Notes: generated from the sequence alone by a model not told the origin. DNA of 5,646 nucleotides from an uncultured Erysipelotrichaceae bacterium (GCA_902793515.1 CADBDO010000059.1:1-5646), one strand, 5' to 3'; numbered from the stretch's first letter, positions 1 to 5,467 are shown. Made by a program: numbers and translations.

Positions 1-8
1 GCGAAAAG

Positions 9-114
9 CTAGTATCAAGAAGCGCTTATAAAGGACTGCGAAAAAGCGCTAGCAACTCCTCTATAGAGGTAAGTGCTCGTCCTTAGCCGGGGCCCACCCC
101 TGGAGCGATGCTAG
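9..114 (+). promoter_or_regulatory. SAM riboswitch aptamer (SAM-I/SAM-IV superfamily) in the metK leader
   Basis: This leader RNA is expected to bind S-adenosylmethionine and control metK. Seen directly: P1 pairs 9-16 with 107-114 (8 bp, one G-U). P2 pairs 21-27 with 44-50 (7 bp). P3 pairs 58-61 with 66-69 around a UAUA loop. P4 has 89-92 pairing 97-100, with 87-88/102-103 extending it past a bulged U. The P2 loop AAGGAC (31-36) is exactly complementary to GUCCUU (79-84), the position of the SAM-I/SAM-IV pseudoknot. Conserved-looking core strings are AUCAAGA (14-20), GCAAC (52-56), GUGCU (73-77) and GAUG (107-110). P2 is a plain helix with a 16-nt loop and shows no kink-turn, so it fits a SAM-IV or SAM-I/IV-like form better than classical SAM-I, although P4 is inside the junction as in SAM-I. 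The position directly before metK supports the ligand. The exact subclass is uncertain. Confidence 0.85.
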
Positions 115-130
115 AGGAACGGACAGAATA

Positions 131-158
131 GAGCCTTCCACTTGGTGGGAGGCTTTTT
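131..158 (+). terminator. Riboswitch expression platform: intrinsic terminator before metK
   Basis: A 10-bp hairpin (132-141 with 145-154, one G-U pair, loop UUG) is followed by a run of T to 158. It lies between the SAM aptamer and the metK ribosome binding site, so it is most simply a conditional terminator: with SAM bound, P1 holds and the terminator forms, stopping transcription before metK. I could not draw a convincing alternative antiterminator helix, so the switching mechanism is inferred from position and from how SAM-I leaders normally work. Confidence 0.8.
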
Positions 159-163
159 ACTCG

Positions 164-169
164 AAAGGA
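164..169 (+). promoter_or_regulatory. Ribosome binding site of metK (decides the start)
   Basis: AAAGGA lies 5 nt before the ATG at 175. The in-frame ATG at 142 falls inside the terminator hairpin and has no such site, so 175 is the start. The protein from 175 begins directly with the conserved MetK N-terminus. Confidence 0.8.
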
Positions 170-174
170 TATTT

Positions 175-1347
175 ATGGAAAAGATATTATTCACAAGCGA
201 ATCCGTCAGCGAAGGACACCCTGACAAAGTCTGTGACCAGATCTCTGACGCGATTCTTGACGCTACTCTCGCCGGCGACCCAGATTCACACGTTGCCTGT
301 GAGGTTTTCGCAACCACCGAATTCATCCTCATCGGAGGCGAAATCACCAGCAAAACCCACCCGGATTATGAAAAAATCGCGAGAAAAGTCCTCCGCGATA
401 TCGGTTACACTTCCGCGGAAAAAGGCATTGGCTGCGATACTTGCAAGATCGAAGTAAAAGTTCAAGAACAGTCCCCAGACATCAATATGGGCGTCTCCCG
501 CGGCTCCCTTCTTGAGATGGGCGCTGGCGACCAAGGAATGATGTTCGGATATGCCTCAAACGAGAGCAAGAACTACATGCCTCTTCCTATTTCTATCGCG
601 CACGCGTTAGTCAAAAAGGCGAGTGAGCTTAGAAAGGACGGTTCCTTCGCCCACGCTAGACCAGACATGAAGTCTCAGGTCACCATCGATTACACCGACC
701 ACGGCCATCCACGCATCGACACCGTTTTGATGTCCATCCAGAACGACCCAGAGACCGATATGAAAGCCTTCCGTGAATTCGTTTCCGAGAAGATCATGAA
801 GGAAGTCGCTAGAGAGTTCGGTCTCAATGATGACTTCAATATCCTCATCAACCCAACTGGCAGATTCGTCATCGGAGGTCCTGCTGGGGACACTGGTCTC
901 ACTGGCAGAAAGATCATCGTCGACACTTATGGAGGAAGCGCCCACCACGGAGGCGGAGCTTTCTCTGGCAAAGACCCAAGTAAGGTTGATAGAAGCGCCT
1001 GCTATTACGCCAGATACATCGCCAAGAACCTTGTTGCCGCTGGAGCTGCTGACAGAATGGAAGTCCAGCTTGCCTATGCGATTGGCATCCCTGAGCCTGT
1101 CTCCATCAATATCTCAACCTTCAAGACCAGCCGTTACACAGATGACGTCATCCTTGAGGCCATTAAGAAGTTCTTCGATGCGAGACCTGGCGCGATCATC
1201 CAAAAGTTCTCCCTCAACAAACCTAAGTTCAAATACCTTGATACAACCGTTTACGGTGCCTTCGGTAGAGATGAGCTCAATCTCCCATGGGAAGAACTCG
1301 ATAAGGTTCAAGAACTTAAGGAATTCTTCGCTAAACACACCAAATAA
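175..1347 (+). CDS. metK: S-adenosylmethionine synthetase (methionine adenosyltransferase)
   Basis: Makes S-adenosylmethionine from methionine and ATP, releasing phosphate and diphosphate; a cytosolic enzyme that in this family works as a tetramer with Mg2+ and K+. The 390-aa product has the family's usual length. Visible landmarks: the N-terminal EGHPDK ATP-binding segment (about residues 13-18), signature GAGDQG (116-121) followed by GY, and the glycine-rich phosphate-binding signature GGGAFSGKD (259-267). The three-part MetK architecture is complete, with no frameshift. The start at 175 is preferred over the in-frame ATG at 142, which lies inside the leader terminator. It is monocistronic: a SAM riboswitch with a conditional terminator lies upstream and an intrinsic terminator downstream. 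Expression should rise when SAM is low. The identity is secure; only the regulatory response is inferred. Confidence 0.98.
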   Translation: MEKILFTSESVSEGHPDKVCDQISDAILDATLAGDPDSHVACEVFATTEFILIGGEITSKTHPDYEKIARKVLRDIGYTSAEKGIGCDTCKIEVKVQEQSPDINMGVSRGSLLEMGAGDQGMMFGYASNESKNYMPLPISIAHALVKKASELRKDGSFAHARPDMKSQVTIDYTDHGHPRIDTVLMSIQNDPETDMKAFREFVSEKIMKEVAREFGLNDDFNILINPTGRFVIGGPAGDTGLTGRKIIVDTYGGSAHHGGGAFSGKDPSKVDRSACYYARYIAKNLVAAGAADRMEVQLAYAIGIPEPVSINISTFKTSRYTDDVILEAIKKFFDARPGAIIQKFSLNKPKFKYLDTTVYGAFGRDELNLPWEELDKVQELKEFFAKHTK

Positions 1348-1374
1348 ACCCCCATTTAGTGAACAAATACCTAG

Positions 1375-1401
1375 CCCCTTAGATAAACTGAGGGGTTTTT
1401 T
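1375..1401 (+). terminator. Intrinsic terminator after metK
   Basis: An 8-bp stem (1375-1382 with 1388-1395, CCCC pairing GGGG at the base) with a 5-nt loop ATAAA is followed by six T. It begins 27 nt after the metK stop and separates metK from hpf. Confidence 0.9.
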
Positions 1402-1465
1402 AAATGCCATTAAATTTACATTTCTGAAATAGGAACGATGAGAGGCTTTATCAAGAGCATAAGTA

Positions 1466-1494
1466 TTTATCTTTTTGGCGATTCTAAATACAAT
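1466..1494 (+). promoter_or_regulatory. Possible sigma-A promoter of hpf
   Basis: TACAAT (1489-1494) is a good -10 element. The hexamer 17 nt upstream, TTTATC (1466-1471), is a poor -35. hpf needs its own promoter because a terminator precedes it. Transcription would start near 1501, giving a leader of about 34 nt. I see no clear stress-sigma-factor site, though hpf genes are often stress-controlled in Bacilli. Confidence 0.35.
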
Positions 1495-1534
1495 ATAGGT
1501 AAAGAAGGATATTTATCCTGGAGGTACATAGGGT

Positions 1535-2089
1535 ATGAAATACCAAATCGTCGGAAAGAACACTACAATCACCGATTCTATTCGTGCTGCCATCGAGAAA
1601 AAGCTCAGCAGAATGGACAAGTACTTTGTGGATGGAGACAACGTCCTTTGCCGTGCTGTTGTCGTTACCTACAAAGTTGGAGCCAAGGTCGAAATTACGA
1701 TCTTCACCAAAGAGATGGACTTCAGAACTGAGGTCCGCGCTAACGACTTCTATGACTCAGTTGATACTGCCATTGACAAGTTAGAAGACCAAATGAGAAG
1801 ACTCAAAACTCGCTTTGGCAAAAAGAAATCCGGAATCTCTCTCGGACGCTCAATTGCCTTCGAAAATTTCCAGGCTGAAGAGGAAGCCGATGAGAAAGAT
1901 GAGGTTGTTAGAACCAAGTCAATCTACCTTGATCCAATGACCTTAGATGACGCTGTCACCAGAATGGAAGCGCTTGGACATTCCTTCTTCGTCTATCTCG
2001 ATGAAGAAGATAACGAAATCTCCGTTGCCTATAAGCGTTTAGATGGCGGATATGGCGTCATCCAGGTTGAAAATAAGTTAAAAGACTAA
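1535..2089 (+). CDS. hpf: Ribosome hibernation promoting factor, long form
   Basis: Binds the 30S subunit at the decoding region and, in the long form, pairs ribosomes into inactive 100S dimers during stationary phase or starvation. The 184-aa product has the two-part plan of long HPF: an N-terminal S30AE/YfiA domain (about 1-100, opening MKYQIVGKN and with the basic stretch RRLKTRFGKKK near 88-98), an acidic linker (about 101-124), and the C-terminal dimerisation domain (about 125-180) starting at VVRTK with conserved LDPMTLDDA, LGHSFFVY and DGGYGVI segments. This closely resembles B. subtilis YvyD/HPF as I remember it. A strong GGAGGT site at 1520-1525 lies 9 nt before the ATG. The gene stands alone between the metK terminator and its own. 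A small hairpin (1506-1519) abuts the ribosome binding site. Confidence 0.96.
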   Translation: MKYQIVGKNTTITDSIRAAIEKKLSRMDKYFVDGDNVLCRAVVVTYKVGAKVEITIFTKEMDFRTEVRANDFYDSVDTAIDKLEDQMRRLKTRFGKKKSGISLGRSIAFENFQAEEEADEKDEVVRTKSIYLDPMTLDDAVTRMEALGHSFFVYLDEEDNEISVAYKRLDGGYGVIQVENKLKD

Positions 2090-2101
2090 TCAGCAAAAGT
2101 T

Positions 2102-2127
2102 AAGGGCCCATCGGGCTCTTTTCTTTT
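2102..2127 (+). terminator. Intrinsic terminator after hpf
   Basis: An 8-bp GC-rich stem (2102-2109 with 2113-2120, including one G-U pair) with loop ATC runs into a T-rich tract interrupted by a single C. It starts 13 nt after the hpf stop. Confidence 0.88.
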
Positions 2128-2161
2128 TGTCTTTTTAAAATTAGGAAACAAAATAAAGAAG

Positions 2162-2189
2162 TTGCCTAACCGAATAGAAGAATTATAAT
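2162..2189 (+). promoter_or_regulatory. Sigma-A-type promoter for the 2196-3003 pair; transcript probably leaderless
   Basis: A consensus -10 TATAAT (2184-2189) is preceded at 16 nt by TTGCCT (2162-2167), which matches four of six bases of the -35 consensus. The expected transcription start, about 7 nt after the -10, falls on the ATG at 2196. No Shine-Dalgarno sequence lies at a useful distance before that ATG. Confidence 0.75.
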
Positions 2190-2195
2190 TGTTGT

Positions 2196-2507
2196 ATGAG
2201 AAAAACGCTGACCAAAAAGATCATCAAAGGTAAGGAGTATTTCTATCTCGTTTTCCGCAAGAACGGGGTCCTCAAGAGCCAGTACATTGGCGGAGCTTCC
2301 TCGATGAAATATAAGAAGTACCTTTTCAAACTCACAGCGGAATCTGGCTCATACGGCATCGATAAGGCAAGGCACAAAAACTTCTCAAAAGGAGCGCCTA
2401 TCGTTTATGTCGAAAATGGCTTTTTGGTTGACGAATATAAAAACGGCACGAAAGAGTATCTCAATAGCAAACTCCAGGTCGTGAAAGTGGTGGCGAAACA
2501 TGATTGA
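2196..2507 (+). CDS. Hypothetical 103-aa basic protein, first gene of a zeta-like pair
   Basis: Function unknown. The protein is small, rich in Lys and Tyr, and has no signal peptide or membrane segment. Its N-terminal third reads KKIIKGKEYFYLVFRKNGVLKSQYIGG (split: KKIIKGKEYFYLV, then FRKNGVLKSQYIGG), a beta-hairpin-like pattern of the form 'KGK-aromatics-R-x-x-G-x-x-K-x-x-Y-x-G'. From memory, similar motifs occur at the start of some Fic-associated and other accessory proteins; this is a pattern resemblance, not a family assignment. The C-terminal part (about 68-100) looks like alternating beta strands. Its stop overlaps the start of the next gene by 8 nt, so the two are probably translationally coupled. 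A promoter right before the ATG suggests leaderless translation. By position and size it could be an antitoxin or regulatory partner of the downstream P-loop protein, which is inference. Confidence 0.8.
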   Translation: MRKTLTKKIIKGKEYFYLVFRKNGVLKSQYIGGASSMKYKKYLFKLTAESGSYGIDKARHKNFSKGAPIVYVENGFLVDEYKNGTKEYLNSKLQVVKVVAKHD

Positions 2508-3003
2508 AGAACAACCTCAATTAATCGTCATAGCAGGGGTACCTGGCAGCGGTCGTTCCACGTTTGCTAAATGCTATAAGAACGCCTTCATCCATTCCCT
2601 CCCTTTGATGTCCTTCAAAGAGGGTCTAAGCAGTGGAGAGTCTTTCTCAACCATCCTCACACTCGCCGCACCTGAGGATATGGTTAATCTCCAGAAGGCG
2701 CATCGCCGTGGTTATCGAATCACGATCTATTACATGTTCACCGGTAGGCTCCTCTCAATGCTCAGGGCGAGATACCGCCAAATAGCAGAAGGAGTCCCAT
2801 TCAGCGAATCATCATTCAAAAAGAACTACGCCGCCTCATACAAAGGACTAATTTCCACCTTCCAAAGATGCGAGATCGTCTTCTTCATCCGCAACCAAAA
2901 GGAATTTGAGTTCTTAGCCGCTTACGACCCAAAGAAAACCTCTCTTGAGGTCTTCTCCAAGGCCCTAAAAGTGGTGAAAACATCAGTTGACGCCATAAAA
3001 TAA
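2500..3003 (+). CDS. Zeta-toxin-like P-loop protein with degenerate catalytic positions
   Basis: The 167-aa product resembles the zeta toxin/small P-loop kinase group, whose active members phosphorylate UDP-N-acetylglucosamine or other small substrates. What I see: an N-terminal hydrophobic strand LIVIAG, then GVPGSGRST (13-21) at the Walker A position, a segment SFSTILTLA (48-56) where the family has F-x-x-E-T-T-L, then A-x-x-x-GYRITIYYMF (67-80) matching the family's 'GY-x-hydrophobic-x-Y' strand, an Arg-rich helix (RLLSMLRARYRQ, 83-94), EGVP and FKKNY (106-110) where the family has an R-R-Y motif. The Walker A lysine is Arg19, the family glutamate is Ile52, and no Asp stands at the usual N-x-D position. 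It is therefore either a pseudo-kinase or a divergent enzyme. The gene overlaps the upstream gene by 8 nt; a weak GGTGG lies 6 nt before the ATG. It is shorter than epsilon-zeta type zeta proteins. The alignment is by eye. Confidence 0.75.
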   Translation: MIEEQPQLIVIAGVPGSGRSTFAKCYKNAFIHSLPLMSFKEGLSSGESFSTILTLAAPEDMVNLQKAHRRGYRITIYYMFTGRLLSMLRARYRQIAEGVPFSESSFKKNYAASYKGLISTFQRCEIVFFIRNQKEFEFLAAYDPKKTSLEVFSKALKVVKTSVDAIK

Positions 3004-3013
3004 GCATTTCTCT

Positions 3014-3042
3014 TTGTTATTAACAAAAGGTTAGTTTAGAAT
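3014..3042 (+). promoter_or_regulatory. Sigma-A-type promoter of the 3051-5386 operon; near-leaderless
   Basis: TTGTTA (3014-3019) and TAGAAT (3037-3042) are separated by 17 nt. Transcription should begin near 3049-3050, one or two bases before the ATG at 3051. A perfect inverted repeat, TGTTA-T-TAACA (3015-3025), overlaps the -35 element and could be an operator or chance. Confidence 0.6.
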
Positions 3043-3050
3043 AATGCAAC

Positions 3051-3920
3051 ATGAAGTCTGTGAAACTAATTGCAACTGACTTGGATGGAACCCTTTTCTA
3101 TCCTAAAAAACGTTCTCATATGGTCACCAAAGAGAACCGCGCTTTCATCCACCGTTTTGTCGGTGATGGAGGACGCATTCTTTTAGTTACCGGAAGAAAC
3201 GCCTATTTCGGGGAAAAAGTCGGTTCCAAGATCGGACACCCTTTCGATTACATCGCCTGCAACGGTTCCCTCGTTGTTTCCGGTGGCAAACGAATCTTTG
3301 AGAAAGGCATTCCGAACGAAGAAGCGAGAAAAATCGTCGCCGATCTTCAAAACGACCACGAAGCGAAACTCATCTTCCTCTTCACCAAAGACCATAATAT
3401 GGTCTGCCAGAGGAAAGAGATCGCCAAATGGGTGAAGATGGGCTATTCGATCTACCGCATCTTCGAAGGTACATACCGCGAACCATATTTCAAAGACGAC
3501 GAGCTCTTCGAAAAGGAACTCGAAAGCGGCATGATCTACAAGATCCTGATGTTCCCGGGCTTCGGTAAAAAGAGCATCCCATTCTCTTTCGAATTAGCCA
3601 AGAAGCTTCAGCCTATGTACCCTGACCTCAACATAGTTGCCTCTGAGCAAGCTATTGAGATTACAGCCCAAGGCTGCACCAAGAGAGAGGGGCTTTCGTT
3701 TTATCTTGATTATAATCAAATCAATGTGGATAATGTTTTAGTCGTCGGCGATTCTGGCAATGATATTTCTATGTTCCAAGCTTTCCCTGGAAGAAGCTTC
3801 TGCATGGATCACAGTCTCGAAGACGTTAAGCAACACGCTTCGTTTGTGATCAAGCGTTTCAGTGATATCGAGAATTACGTCTACCCATCTGCGGAGACTA
3901 CCGCTGAAACAAACGATTAA
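3051..3920 (+). CDS. Cof-type HAD-superfamily hydrolase (phosphatase)
   Basis: A 289-aa cytosolic phosphatase of the HAD superfamily, subclass IIB (Cof/YidA-like), which usually dephosphorylates sugar phosphates, nucleotides or flavin and pyridoxal phosphates with Mg2+. All four HAD motifs are present: motif I DLDGT (10-14, nucleophile Asp10 and acid/base Asp12), motif II with Thr47 in VTGR, motif III Lys211 in GCTKREG, and motif IV GDSGND (233-238). The stretch between motifs II and III (about 75-205) is the cap domain, as expected for type IIB. Length is normal. No Shine-Dalgarno sequence is evident and the promoter ends 8 nt before the ATG, so translation may be leaderless. It is followed after 17 nt by the unrecognised 303-aa gene, suggesting one operon. 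The substrate cannot be told from sequence. Confidence 0.93.
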   Translation: MKSVKLIATDLDGTLFYPKKRSHMVTKENRAFIHRFVGDGGRILLVTGRNAYFGEKVGSKIGHPFDYIACNGSLVVSGGKRIFEKGIPNEEARKIVADLQNDHEAKLIFLFTKDHNMVCQRKEIAKWVKMGYSIYRIFEGTYREPYFKDDELFEKELESGMIYKILMFPGFGKKSIPFSFELAKKLQPMYPDLNIVASEQAIEITAQGCTKREGLSFYLDYNQINVDNVLVVGDSGNDISMFQAFPGRSFCMDHSLEDVKQHASFVIKRFSDIENYVYPSAETTAETND

Positions 3921-3937
3921 AAGGAAGGCATTTACAC

Positions 3938-4849
3938 ATGAATCAACCAACACAAGTAATCGCAACACTCGAACACTACAAAGTAGCGATTCGCGACACC
4001 CTTGAGTACACACTCAACAAGGAACACTACGACCTCAACGCTTTCAAAGAGAAAAAGAGAAGCGTTCTTATTGAGGTTGAACAGCCAACTCCACTTAAGA
4101 GCATCATCAATGCTTCCGGTGAGAATGGCGAAAAACTCGAGAAGATGATCCGTGACTTCTACGATGATGTCTACGGTGATGAGAGCACCATCCTCAAGGC
4201 GGCCGATGACGGCCTCCGTGTTGACCATGCTCAGCACATCGCCATCTTCAAAGGCGTCGTCCCGATCCACGAGAACATCGAAGCCATGGTTTCTGGCATC
4301 ATCCGTGACGCCAAAGGCAAAGGCATCGATGTCAGCCAGGCCGAAGCCGCTGACTTAGCCGAAGAAAGACTCTACAGAGGCGTCTGCTACCTCACCATGG
4401 TCGGACAGCTCGTCAGACTCTTCAACGACTACAACGTCGCCCGTCGCGAAGCGAAAGGCGAAGAAAGCCCGGCCAGCAAATTCATCGGCAACGATATCAG
4501 TGAGGTCATCACTCTCATCAACACCGTCCGTGCCAACAACCGTCTTACCGACGAGAGATACATGGGTGTCCAAGACAAAGTCTTCGCCCTTGTCGAATAC
4601 ATGACCGGACGTCGCGATCTCCCAACTGGCAAAGGATTCCCAGAGGTCATCAGAGAGACTGAAGATTCCATCAATGGCTTCATCCGTGAGGTTGAACCAC
4701 TCTGGAAGCAGACCTACGACCCACTCATCAGAGAACTCGTTGAAATTGCCAGAGCCCAGCAGAACAAAGCTGAGCAACCAGCTGAAGCTGCTCCAGCCGA
4801 TCAGGGCGAGCCAGTTGAACTCGACCCAAAGACCGGTCTCCCAAAATAA
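3938..4849 (+). CDS. Unrecognised 303-aa soluble, mainly helical protein
   Basis: I do not recognise this family. The protein is acidic, predicted mainly alpha-helical from its heptad-like hydrophobic spacing, has no signal peptide or membrane segment, and carries one Cys (150) and one Trp (256). Points that can be seen: an N-terminal helical part (1-45), a hydrophobic segment IAIFKGVVPIHENIEAMVSG (101-120), a central helix with RLYRGVCYLTMVGQLVRLFNDY (144-165, split here as RLYRGVCYLTM and VGQLVRLFNDY), and a disordered tail from about 272 rich in Ala, Glu, Gln and Pro ending in DPKTGLPK. Codons are strongly biased to C-ending ones, more than in the 2196-3003 pair, which suggests high expression. 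An AAGGAAGG site (3921-3928) precedes the ATG by 9 nt. It lies 17 nt after the HAD gene and 15 nt before the membrane-protein gene, so the three are probably co-transcribed. Confidence 0.88.
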   Translation: MNQPTQVIATLEHYKVAIRDTLEYTLNKEHYDLNAFKEKKRSVLIEVEQPTPLKSIINASGENGEKLEKMIRDFYDDVYGDESTILKAADDGLRVDHAQHIAIFKGVVPIHENIEAMVSGIIRDAKGKGIDVSQAEAADLAEERLYRGVCYLTMVGQLVRLFNDYNVARREAKGEESPASKFIGNDISEVITLINTVRANNRLTDERYMGVQDKVFALVEYMTGRRDLPTGKGFPEVIRETEDSINGFIREVEPLWKQTYDPLIRELVEIARAQQNKAEQPAEAAPADQGEPVELDPKTGLPK

Positions 4850-4864
4850 ACTAGGTTTACGATT

Positions 4865-5386
4865 ATGAATGATATGACTCCAACCAAAATTGAAGATGTT
4901 TCTAAGAACAAGATTTCCAAAGGCGAAAAGGTTTTCATCGTTCTCGATGGGATTCTCGCTCTTGGCGGTCTGGTGATGATCGTCCTTGGCTTCATCGCCG
5001 ATTTCTATCCTGGCAAACCAGAGGACAACTGGACTGGGCAAGCAGCCTTCCAAAACGCCATGCATCTTTCCTATAGATGGTTCGGTGTCATTCTCATCTT
5101 AGTGGCCGCCCTCATCGCCGCCATCGCTCTTAACGGCTTCGCCCGCAAGAACGATACCGACAACGAGAGAGCCCTCCGCCGTGCCCAGCGTCTTAAGATC
5201 ATCTCCGAATCCGAGAAGGTCACCGCTGAGCAAGAAGCCGCCGCTCTCGCCGCCAAAGAAGAAGCGAAAGCAGTGGAAGCCTCTGACCCTTGCGAACATT
5301 GCGAGAAAGCCCAAAAGGCTGAAGAACCAAAAGCCGAAGAGCCAAAGGCCGAGGAACCAAAGCCAGAAGAGCCAAAAGCTGAATAA
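4865..5386 (+). CDS. Two-pass membrane protein with acidic Pro-rich repeat tail
   Basis: Unrecognised 173-aa protein. A short polar N-terminus is followed by membrane segment 1 (about 23-46, VFIVLDGILALGGLVMIVLG core), an external loop of about 25 residues with Trp56 (NWTGQ), and membrane segment 2 (about 72-92, FGVILILVAALIAAIAL). A basic stretch follows (FARKN, RALRRAQRLK, 92-111), so by the positive-inside rule both ends are probably cytoplasmic. Then come a charged helix (about 112-140), a CEHC pair (Cys143, Cys146), and a tail of 5-residue units KAEEP x3, KPEEP, KAE (151-173). The start has only a weak AGG (4853-4855) 9 nt upstream; proximity to the previous stop (15 nt) suggests coupling. 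It could be a membrane anchor for the upstream 303-aa protein; that is inference from adjacency and from both having low-complexity acidic tails. Confidence 0.88.
   Translation: MNDMTPTKIEDVSKNKISKGEKVFIVLDGILALGGLVMIVLGFIADFYPGKPEDNWTGQAAFQNAMHLSYRWFGVILILVAALIAAIALNGFARKNDTDNERALRRAQRLKIISESEKVTAEQEAAALAAKEEAKAVEASDPCEHCEKAQKAEEPKAEEPKAEEPKPEEPKAE
5315..5383 (+). repeat. 15-bp coding repeats (KAEEP units)
   Basis: Four full units and one partial unit of a 15-bp in-frame repeat encode KAEEP, KAEEP, KAEEP, KPEEP, KAE. Synonymous codons differ between units (GAA/GAG, AAA/AAG, GCT/GCC), so this is not a very recent DNA expansion. The repeats end at the stop codon of the membrane-protein gene. 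Confidence 0.9.
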
Positions 5387-5402
5387 ACTAAAAATCATCA
5401 GC

Positions 5403-5434
5403 AAAACCCCCATGAATCACTCGTGGGGGTTTTT
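5403..5434 (+). terminator. Intrinsic terminator ending the 3051-5386 operon
   Basis: A strong hairpin: CCCCCATGA (5407-5415) pairs with 5421-5429 (one G-U), loop ATCAC, flanked by AAAA (5403-5406) and a T run (5430-5434). The A/T flanks could make it work on either strand. It lies 17 nt after the stop. Confidence 0.92.
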
Positions 5435-5447
5435 CATTGAAATGGTG

Positions 5448-5453
5448 TATTAT
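5448..5453 (+). promoter_or_regulatory. Possible -10 element before the 5468 gene
   Basis: TATTAT matches five of six bases of the -10 consensus, but no acceptable -35 lies 16-18 nt upstream, where the terminator stem is. If used, transcription would start near 5460, giving a leader of only about 8 nt. A promoter is expected here because a terminator precedes the gene. Confidence 0.35.
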
Positions 5454-5467
5454 CTAAGAGTCGATAT

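Noticed and set aside
142..174. In-frame upstream ATG that would extend MetK by 11 residues
   Set aside because: It lies inside the terminator hairpin, lacks a ribosome binding site, and the extra residues are not part of the MetK N-terminus.
827..1432. 201-codon + strand frame inside and past metK
   Set aside because: Out-of-frame shadow of metK with Ser/Leu-rich low-complexity product that continues through the terminator.
1448..1457. TTATCAAGAG in the hpf leader, like the 5' core of a SAM-I aptamer
   Set aside because: No GCAAC, GUGCU or closing P1 strand follows, and no P2 or pseudoknot can be drawn, so it is a chance match.
1438..1731. 97-codon + strand frame overlapping the start of hpf
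   Set aside because: It covers the hpf promoter and ribosome binding site, has Cys/Arg-rich out-of-frame composition, and has no ribosome binding site of its own.
4355..5065. 236-codon frame on the - strand opposite the 303-aa and membrane-protein genes
   Set aside because: It mirrors codon bias of the + strand genes, spans two genes and their gap, has no upstream signals, and its composition is typical of an antisense shadow.
5437..5453. TTGAAA followed by TATTAT as a promoter pair
   Set aside because: The spacing is only 5 nt, far too short for sigma-A.
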